A stretch of DNA of 44,232 bases from Deltaproteobacteria bacterium (lineage in GTDB: Bacteria; Myxococcota_A; Polyangia; JAAYKL01): assembly GCA_016936575.1 (NCBI GenBank), contig JAFGXQ010000223.1, positions 1 to 44,232 of the forward strand. The letters are read 5' to 3'. Of this stretch, positions 35,258 to 42,600 are shown in pieces (within the stretch, counting starts at the first letter, position 1; each line of letters starts with the position of its first letter). The notes below the pieces were generated by a model that was given only the letters and a program-made list of their open reading frames with translations, was not told the origin of the DNA and searched no databases. The position numbers were made by a program, and so were the translations under genes.

Positions 35258-35293
35258 AAAAAAAAAATCCCCCTCCCGAGAAGAGAGGGGGAT
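35258..35293 (-). terminator. Strong intrinsic terminator for the response-regulator transcript
   Basis: ATCCCCCTC (35267-35275) and GAGGGGGAT (35285-35293) form a perfect 9-bp stem. Read on the minus strand it is followed by a run of ten T (35267-35258), the textbook layout for a minus-strand transcript. It may also stop plus-strand transcripts from the membrane operon. Confidence 0.85.
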
Positions 35294-35505
35294 AGTCAAG
35301 AGTGAGTTCAACTGGAAGATTCGCTTGAGTTTGAGCTCGAGTGCAGATGGAATAAAAAGAACTAGAGTCGGAGCTGGAACAGGAATTTCTGAATGAGCAT
35401 GCGCTTGTACAGGAACATGAACTGTCGCTTGAGTGTAACCGCTGGAGCTTGAAGTTGTCGTTTGAAATCGTGCATGAGAATCCGCTTTACGTACAGGAAC
35501 AGTAG
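35294..35505 (-). repeat. Degenerate low-complexity stretch with VPV-like translation
   Basis: This 212-base stretch between the terminator and the response-regulator stop has short imperfect direct repeats: TCGCTTGAGT at 35321 and 35425, GTACAGGAACA at 35407 and 35491. On the minus strand, one frame stays open through it and reads repeated VPV blocks (VPVRKADSHARF, VPVQAHAHSEI, VPVPAPTL). There is no start codon with a ribosome site, and it is not in frame with the upstream gene. It looks like a decayed or shifted tail. Confidence 0.45.
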
Positions 35506-35973
35506 TTAACAGGTGTATCTGACAGAAAGAATATCAATCGGAACTTGAGACGCAGTCAGTGCTGGAGATAGTTCACTCTTGGTGGTTGCATTTTTTAACT
35601 TTTCTTTTACAAAACCGGCAATCTCCTTGAAATGGAAGGGCTTCGGTACAAAACCAATCGCTCCGGTATCCGCTTTAGCAAGTTGTACAGGCGATAAAAG
35701 GTAATCAGACATAAGCATTGTGGTTGTATGAGGGAACTGTTGTCGAATTTTTCGTGCAAGCTGTAAGCCGTTCAGATCGGGAATCATTAAGTCGATAAGT
35801 ACAACGTGAAACATCGTTTGAGAAAGAAGTTCAACCGCAGCATGTGCATCTGTCGTTCCGGACACTTGAAACCCTTCGGCTTCAAGACCGGCGAGAAGAG
35901 AGCCCAGTTCAGTGGCGTTGTCGTTGACAATCAGAACTTTCGGTTTCGCGTGACTGTGAGTCGCAGTTATCAT
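35506..35973 (-). CDS. Single-domain response regulator (CheY-like)
   Basis: 155 residues, ATG preceded by GGAGGG. The receiver fold has phosphoacceptor Asp61 in LIDLMIPDLNG and Lys111 in VPKPF. The usual acidic pair is Asn17-Asp18 (VNDN) instead of two Asp, which may weaken metal binding. About 30 residues of tail follow the domain, ending SQVPIDILSVRYTC. With no output domain it must act by protein contact or as a phosphate sink. Its kinase is unknown; the nearest in this window is the hybrid at 9374-10486. Confidence 0.85.
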   Translation of the reverse strand: MITATHSHAKPKVLIVNDNATELGSLLAGLEAEGFQVSGTTDAHAAVELLSQTMFHVVLIDLMIPDLNGLQLARKIRQQFPHTTTMLMSDYLLSPVQLAKADTGAIGFVPKPFHFKEIAGFVKEKLKNATTKSELSPALTASQVPIDILSVRYTC

Positions 35974-36186
35974 TCCAGATGCCCTCCAATTTCAAGGCGT
36001 TTGCCGTTCCGCACGTATGCCTGAGCAACCTCCGTGCCAAGTTGTGTTCAGAGTGTTGAGATTCTGGAAAATCACGAACTTTGCGGGTTTGCGGAAGTTG
36101 ACATAATTGGGTGTTCTAGCTGTAGTAATCCAAGCGTTTCAAATATGAAAAATGTGACATTCCAATTTGCAATTTCGGCGTAAGCA

Positions 36187-36222
36187 GAAGTGGAAGTGGA
36201 AGCGGAAGTGGAGGCGGAAGTG
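36187..36222. repeat. Hexanucleotide tandem repeat (GAAGYG)6
   Basis: Six copies of GAAGTG/GAAGCG (one is GAGGCG) in 36 bases, just downstream of the MMPL stop on the minus strand and in the 273-base gap before the response regulator. It is a simple-sequence repeat and could change length. A short minus-strand frame across it would code a Ser/Thr-Ala string, but I do not take it as a gene. Confidence 0.8.
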
Positions 36223-36246
36223 GAGAGAATAAGGTGACGAAACGGC

Positions 36247-38682
36247 TTATTCGATTTTCCGAAAACGTTCAAGAGCGCTTAGAATGCAGGGAAGCAGGAA
36301 CACTGCGGCGATAAAGGTGATGCCGATGCCCAGCATGGCCGTGTATCCCAGGGATTGAAGACCCAGGTTGTGCGCCACAACGCTGGCGCCGAAACCCACC
36401 GCAGTGGTGACCGAAGCGAGGAGGGCAGCGGCGCCGGTATGCTTGAGTACGAATACAACACTGCCGGGGCCCTCTTTCTTGTAGCGGTGCAGAATGTGCA
36501 CTGCGTTGTCGATGCCGATGCCGATTACACTGGGAATGACCACCATATTGAACATGTTGAAATCAATGCGCAGAATACGAAGCAACGCCGCAAATGACAG
36601 CATGCCGATCGCCAGCGGAATCATGAGAAGAATCACATCTTTGGCATTTCTGAAATCCACAATTAACAAGAACAATACCACACCGGCGGCCAGGATCAGC
36701 AGAGGGGTGCCGTCGGCCTTCACCACACGGTAGACCCATGAAATAATCAGCGTTTCATCGGCTTTATCGTGCTTCACACCAGCTGCGGTCAGCTGTTCCG
36801 AAATCTCTCCAAGCTGCTTTTCCCACTGGGCGGCAATATAGTCCGCATCGTGGGGGCCTTTCGACCACGTATATACGATGTACCGGGGATGCTCGCGGTC
36901 GACGGTGAGAAATCGTCGGCGGAACGTTTCGGGTATGTCTTCTACTTTCCATGGTTTCATGTTCACCATGGTACGCGCATCTCGGAGCTTCCGGCCCTGA
37001 TCGGTTTGTTTGTCGGCGGCTCTGTCAAGTGCAGGCGCCCAGAGAATATCGTGCAGACGGCGGATTCGTTTCTGGTGTTCGTCCACTTCTTTCGGGAGCA
37101 CCGCATTCACAGAAAGTACTTTATCAACCTGTGCACCGGCGGGAACACCTTTGCGGTGAATCGCGGCCGTAAGAATATCTTCTGTGGTGGCGGCATCTTG
37201 AATGGAATTTACAACAAATACCGCTGGATTGAATCCGGCACCAAGGTTTTCATTTACATAGTCGAAAAACTCGGTGGCTTCAGAATAGCCGCGAAGCTGC
37301 CGAAAATCGTTTTTAAAGGGAATATGCTGAATATTGAAGCCGCCATATATGGAAAGCGCCAACAGCAGCAGTATGGTGCCGGTGGCAAAGGGCATTGGAA
37401 TTGTGCGATTTTTGGAATTTTTGCTTTTTTTCGATACGGGAATGTCACCCGGTTGGGTGTTTCGATATACAATGAGCAACAACGCCGGAAGAATCAGAAA
37501 GCTGCTGGCCAGCGTGAACATCACCCCGGTACCTGCGATGAGTCCGAATTCTGAAAAACCGCGAAATTTCGCCACTGAAAATGAGAAAAACACGCCGGCA
37601 GTGGTGAGTGCGGCCGTCAGCGCCGGGGCGGCGGTACCTTTCACAAAATTGACAAAAGCCTCCTCTCTACTCTGTTTGCCGTTTTGAAATTCTTGAATGT
37701 AGCGAACAAATAAATGGATGCCGAAGTCGATGCCCAGGCCGATGAGCACCGCCGCCAGAAAACCGGTAATGATATTCACGTGCCCTACATAGACCCGCGC
37801 CATGGCGAAGGTCCATACGATTCCCGCCAGCAGCGCGGCGGATACCACGACGGGGGCCAGTATCTTTCGGGTGAATCCCACAACGATGAGGATTCCGAAC
37901 ACCGCTGCAAGAACAGAGGCAGTGACCATGTCTTTGCGCATGATCACGTGCTGCTCCGCCAATACTTCCAGCGCACCTGCGTATTGGACGCTTACGTGTT
38001 GAGCAGATGGATTGGCCGCGCTGACGGTGTTTTTAATGCTGGCCAATAATTCGCGCGCCAGTTCCATATCTGTGAACTTGATGGTCGGAACCAGAATCAG
38101 GAACGTATACCGATTATCTTTGCTGTGCAGAATTTCATTAAACGGCAGCTCGCCTTCTGATTTCGATATTTTCTCTACTTTTTTCCAGGCCGCCTCCAGT
38201 TCTTTTTTTTCGGCGGCTTCATCCAAATGAAGCGCCAGCGGATTGGCCTGAGACTTCGCAATATTCACTGCGTCTTCTATCGCGGGAATCAATTTGTCCA
38301 GCGTATCGAGATTCGCAAGCCAAAGGGCGCGCTCTCTGAAGAAATCGACGGGAAATTCGTAGTCCACACAACGGACATGGGCGAGTTTTTCCAGCTTTGG
38401 TGCAATTTTACGAGCAAAATCGATGCGAGCGTCAGGGGATTTTCCCTTTATTGCAATGACCAGCTGTCGGGTACCGCCGGTCTGCTCGCGTACTGCGTCT
38501 ACGTTTTCTATTTCTTTCGCACCAACGGGAAGAAGCGCTTCATAACTGGAGTCAAATGTGAGACCTGTCGCATAAATACTGGTAATAACAGTGATAATTG
38601 CGCAACAAACCAAGAAGCGAAGTGGGTGCTTCAATTGTGCTCGGGCCAGTTTTTCGGCTAGTTGTTCTGTTTTGCGAAGCAT
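36247..38682 (-). CDS. RND/MMPL-family exporter (second in window)
   Basis: 811 residues with the duplicated RND design: first helix near 21-40, a periplasmic loop to about 250, five helices, and a second copy from about 435. Both relay acids are present: Asp319 in LIGLGIDFGIH and Asp725 in GIGIDNAVH, in contrast to the exporter at 2403-5105 which lacks the first. The ATG has no strong ribosome site. It diverges from the HAD/PKS operon across 288 bases, so exporting the lipid or polyketide product is a natural hypothesis. Related proteins move hopanoids, mycolates or polyketide lipids; the substrate here is not known. Confidence 0.85.
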   Translation of the reverse strand: MLRKTEQLAEKLARAQLKHPLRFLVCCAIITVITSIYATGLTFDSSYEALLPVGAKEIENVDAVREQTGGTRQLVIAIKGKSPDARIDFARKIAPKLEKLAHVRCVDYEFPVDFFRERALWLANLDTLDKLIPAIEDAVNIAKSQANPLALHLDEAAEKKELEAAWKKVEKISKSEGELPFNEILHSKDNRYTFLILVPTIKFTDMELARELLASIKNTVSAANPSAQHVSVQYAGALEVLAEQHVIMRKDMVTASVLAAVFGILIVVGFTRKILAPVVVSAALLAGIVWTFAMARVYVGHVNIITGFLAAVLIGLGIDFGIHLFVRYIQEFQNGKQSREEAFVNFVKGTAAPALTAALTTAGVFFSFSVAKFRGFSEFGLIAGTGVMFTLASSFLILPALLLIVYRNTQPGDIPVSKKSKNSKNRTIPMPFATGTILLLLALSIYGGFNIQHIPFKNDFRQLRGYSEATEFFDYVNENLGAGFNPAVFVVNSIQDAATTEDILTAAIHRKGVPAGAQVDKVLSVNAVLPKEVDEHQKRIRRLHDILWAPALDRAADKQTDQGRKLRDARTMVNMKPWKVEDIPETFRRRFLTVDREHPRYIVYTWSKGPHDADYIAAQWEKQLGEISEQLTAAGVKHDKADETLIISWVYRVVKADGTPLLILAAGVVLFLLIVDFRNAKDVILLMIPLAIGMLSFAALLRILRIDFNMFNMVVIPSVIGIGIDNAVHILHRYKKEGPGSVVFVLKHTGAAALLASVTTAVGFGASVVAHNLGLQSLGYTAMLGIGITFIAAVFLLPCILSALERFRKIE

Positions 38683-38970
38683 TTTTTATCAGCATCCAAT
38701 GTATGAGCAGCGTTGCTGTCGGGTTTTCGCTGTGTCGAAGAAAAAAGTGCATAAAAATAACTTTATCTCTTCGAGTATGTCTCCTGTAATGGTAAAGACC
38801 CTATTTCGTCAAGCTGTCATTTGTCGTTAATGGCGCGAATTTGACTGGTCGCAAACGGCAAAATGGCAGTAAATGAGTCGTTTTTTTACTGTTTGAAATT
38901 TTTTTTAGAATGTGACAGATTCACGGGCGAAAAAATAACGTACGTATTTTTTTATTTAAGGATATTCAAC
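38683..38970. other. Divergent region between MMPL exporter and HAD/PKS operon
   Basis: 288 bases, moderately AT-rich, which must carry the divergent promoters of both operons. TTGACT at 38841-38846 is a -35-like match on the plus strand, but no good -10 lies at the right distance. TAAGGA at 38957-38962 is the ribosome site of the HAD gene. I saw no RNA gene or strong repeat. Confidence 0.45.
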
Positions 38971-39657
38971 TTGGTTGAACAGGATATACAGGGCATTATT
39001 TTCGATTTGGACGGCACCCTCTATTCAATGAGATTCATGAAAATGAAAATGACGTTTCTCTTGATGGGAACAATCGGATTTTTAAGAAATCTGTTTGCGG
39101 CTCGGGCGTTTGTTCGGCGAAATGCCTACGAGAACCAGGACCAGTTGCTTCGCGCGATGTACGATGAGTTGGCTTCAAAGACCGGTAAAACTGCCGTTCA
39201 GGCGGAGCAGTGGTTTCAGGGGGCGTTTCGTGCCGCGTTCATTCGGTTGCTGGCCCGCGGTACCTCGGCACGCAGTGGATTGGTATCGCTGCTCAATTGT
39301 CTCAACCAAAAGAATATTAAACTTGCGGTAATATCGGATTTTGATTGGGTCTCATCCAGGCTCGAGGCGCTTCAAATTCCAACGCAATTATTCGATACCC
39401 TTCGATGTTCAGAGGAATTCGGTGTATTGAAGCCGGCTCCCAAGCCCTTTTTGGAGGTTGCCGCGCAATGGAATCTGTCTCCGAATCAGGTGCTGGTGGT
39501 GGGGGATCGCGCCGATCGGGACGGGGAATGTGCGAAGAATGCCGGAATGTCGTTTCTGGGGATTACAGACAAACGCGAAAAACGTGCAGATTTCTACTGC
39601 TGGAATGATGCCCGGGAGCAGATTCGGGCGAGAACGAATTGTGGAGAATTTTTATGA
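38971..39657 (+). CDS. HAD-superfamily hydrolase, coupled to the PKS gene
   Basis: 228 residues from a TTG start at 38971, with TAAGGA 8 bases upstream; the frame extends back to 38863 but that region has no ribosome site and lies before the HAD fold. All four motifs are present: IIFDLDGTLY (motif I, both Asp), LAVISDFDW (Ser, motif II), a Lys in FGVLKPAPKPF (motif III) and VVGDRADRDG (motif IV). A helical cap lies between motifs I and II. Its TGA overlaps the ATG of the PKS gene (ATGA), so the two are made together. The phosphatase may act on a phosphorylated PKS precursor or product, or may just be co-regulated. Confidence 0.82.
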   Translation: MVEQDIQGIIFDLDGTLYSMRFMKMKMTFLLMGTIGFLRNLFAARAFVRRNAYENQDQLLRAMYDELASKTGKTAVQAEQWFQGAFRAAFIRLLARGTSARSGLVSLLNCLNQKNIKLAVISDFDWVSSRLEALQIPTQLFDTLRCSEEFGVLKPAPKPFLEVAAQWNLSPNQVLVVGDRADRDGECAKNAGMSFLGITDKREKRADFYCWNDAREQIRARTNCGEFL

Positions 39658-42600
39658 GTCGTTATGACATCGCAGTTGTTGGAATGGGGTGTGTGGTTCC
39701 CAATGCAAATAATGTGAAAGAATATTGGGAAAATATCCTTAGTGGGGACCCATATTTTAAAGATATGCCGGAGTCTTTATGGCGCCTGAAAAACTTCTAT
39801 TCCAAAGATAGGTCCGACCCGGAAAAATCATACACCATGGTTGGTGCTTTTATCGACAATTTTGAATTTCCCGCGCTGAAATACAAAATGCCGCCTGCCA
39901 ATCTGCGGGGAATCGACCCGGCACAGTTGATGACCGTGGTCGCCACCGAAGAAGCGCTGCAGGATGCGGGAATTCCGTTTCGGGATGATTCGCTTACAGA
40001 GGGTATCACCATTATCGGGGCCAGCGGGGTGGATGGATTTGCTCACTCCGCTGCTTTTTTAAAACGGCATTCTTTTCTCAAATACATGAAGCCGGTTCTA
40101 GATCGACACGGTATTGATGACGACACCTACAACCGTTTGTACGATCAATTGACCCGTGAACTCGATGAACGCGGGCACATCTGGAATTCCTCTGTCGCCG
40201 CGGTCGGTGCGATTCCTTCGTCTCTCTCTAACCGGGTGGCCCAGATCTTCGGACTTCGGGGAATGAATATGACCGTTGACGGCGCGTGCGCTTCGTCTTT
40301 CGTCGCGATAGATACCGCATGTCAGGCGCTGATGGCGGGAGACGCCAGAATCGCCGTTGCCGGCGGAACGGATTTGGGCACAAATCCCCCGATTTATGTG
40401 GGTTTCAGCTCGGTGAACGGCCTCAGCAGCAAGGGAATGTCCAACCCGTTCGATCATACTGCGGATGGACTGGTAATCGGAGAGGGCGTGGCGATTGTTG
40501 TGTTGAAGCGACTGGAAGATGCACTGAATGACGGCGATCGTATCCGCGCGGTCATTCGTGGTATCGGAAGTTCCAGTGACGGCGCGGGGCAGGCCATCTA
40601 TGCACCGGCGGTAGAGGGGCGAGCAGAAGCGTTGGAAAACGCGCTGAAAGTTTCTTCTACCAGCAAAAATGAGGTGCAATTTATCGAGGCGCACGCCACA
40701 TCTACGGTGGTGGGAGACGCCAATGAATACGACGCAATTTCCACCGTGTATGGGGATCGCACCAATCAGACACCTATCAAGCTCGGCAGCGTGAAACAGC
40801 AAATCGGTCACTTAAAGGCTGCGGCCGGCGTCGTCGGAATGATTAAGACGGTTCTGGCAATGGAAAACGCGACGTTTCCTCATATGCCGCGGTTCACCAA
40901 ACTGACCCCGCTTGCCACCAAGGTTACGCCGCTGTTGGAGGTTCCAACCAAGTTGTCGAAGTGGAAGCCGAACTCCGACGGATTTCGGGTCGGCGCAATC
41001 ACCTCTTCGGGATTCGGCGGTGTGAATTATCACATGATTCTGGAGCAGGGCGATTCATATAATATGCCTGCCCCCCGCAGTATTCGCGATCGAAGAATGG
41101 CCATTGTGGGGGTGGCATGTCGTACCGCGAAAGCGGACAGCCCCGAAGCGTTCTGGGAGAACATTACTCAGGGCAGAGACACGTTCACCAAAGTGACCGA
41201 CCCGGAAAAATTCGGTTGGGAAAATCATTTCAACAGAGGGCCCGACAACGAGAAAATCAATACGTACGTTGTGTCTGAACTCGACGAGTATGACCAAAAC
41301 CTGTTGAAACATAAAATTTTCCCCAAAGCGGTGTCACAGATTTCGCCGACACAGCTATTGGCCCTGGATACCAGCGATCGCCTGCTTCAAGAATACGGAC
41401 TGGATTACAAAGCCTATAAAAATATCGGGGTGAGTCTCGGGTCGATGCACGATGATTATTTTCCCACTATTTTTCATCCCATGCTGTCCGATGAGTACGT
41501 CGACGCCATACATTGCACCGAAGTGTCGAAAGAGATTGATGCCGAAGTACTCGACGAAGCCTGTCAAGCCGCAAAAGCAGCCATTCGCGCAAAGTTTCCA
41601 CCGGTGACAGAGCATACGCTGCCGGGCTGGATGACAAATATCACCGCCGGGCGTGTGGCCAACAAATTGAACTGCAGAGGACCGAATTTCACAGTGGATT
41701 CCGCGTGTTCTTCCGGCATGGCCGCTTTAGTGCCCGCGATGTATCAGCTGATGTTCGGCAACGTGGATATGATGATTACCGGCGGATTGAACCGTCAGTT
41801 CAGTGATACCTTCACCTCGGGGGTTTGCGCGCTCGGCGCGGTGGCGCAAGAGGTTTCCCGCCCGTTCGATGAGCAGGGGAGAGGGTACCTGATCGGTGAG
41901 GGCGCGGTGCTGTTCTTAGTGAAGCGATATCAGGACGCCAAACGTGATGCCGATGATATTTTCGGCGTTTTTCACGCGGTGGGCGGGTCTTCTGAGGCCG
42001 ATAGCCGTTCAATGGTTGCACCCACCCAACAATCGTTGGAACGCGCCATTCGCAATGGAATGCGGCAGACAAATATCAGACCGGAAGACGTCGGTCTTTC
42101 CGAAACACACGGCTCGGCCAATAAATTGTCTGATATTGTGGAAGCCAGCTCTCTGGCGGCGGTGCTGCGTCCCAACGGATCCACCGGTAATCCTGTGCAT
42201 ATCACCGCGATAAAATCTCACGTGGGTCACCTGTATGGCGGCAGCGCGCCCGCTTCAGCGCTAAGCGTACTACTGTCGCTTCGAAATCGGGTGGTACCAG
42301 GGATTCGAAATTTAAGCGAAGTTCGAAAAGAGATTGTGCCCATTGCGGATCTCGTTTCACCAGTAAAAAAGACACAGGCTCTGTCGGACAGTTGCAAGGC
42401 AGGTGCGGTAAGCACTTTGGGACTGGGAGGAGCCAATTATTTTGCAGTTTTGACCGGAGGGGACTTGGAGGACTCAAGCATGAACATCACCAGTAATAAG
42501 AGCAAAGGGGTCGCATTTGCGAATCGCCCCATGACACGAGCGACAGACCAGGGAACCGAAGATGTATTTATCTGTCTGGCGGAATCGAAACAGGATTTCA

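Noticed and set aside
36072..36272. Short minus-strand frame with Ser/Thr-Ala repeats
   Set aside because: It begins inside the end of the MMPL gene and its length comes from the hexanucleotide repeat; no ribosome site.
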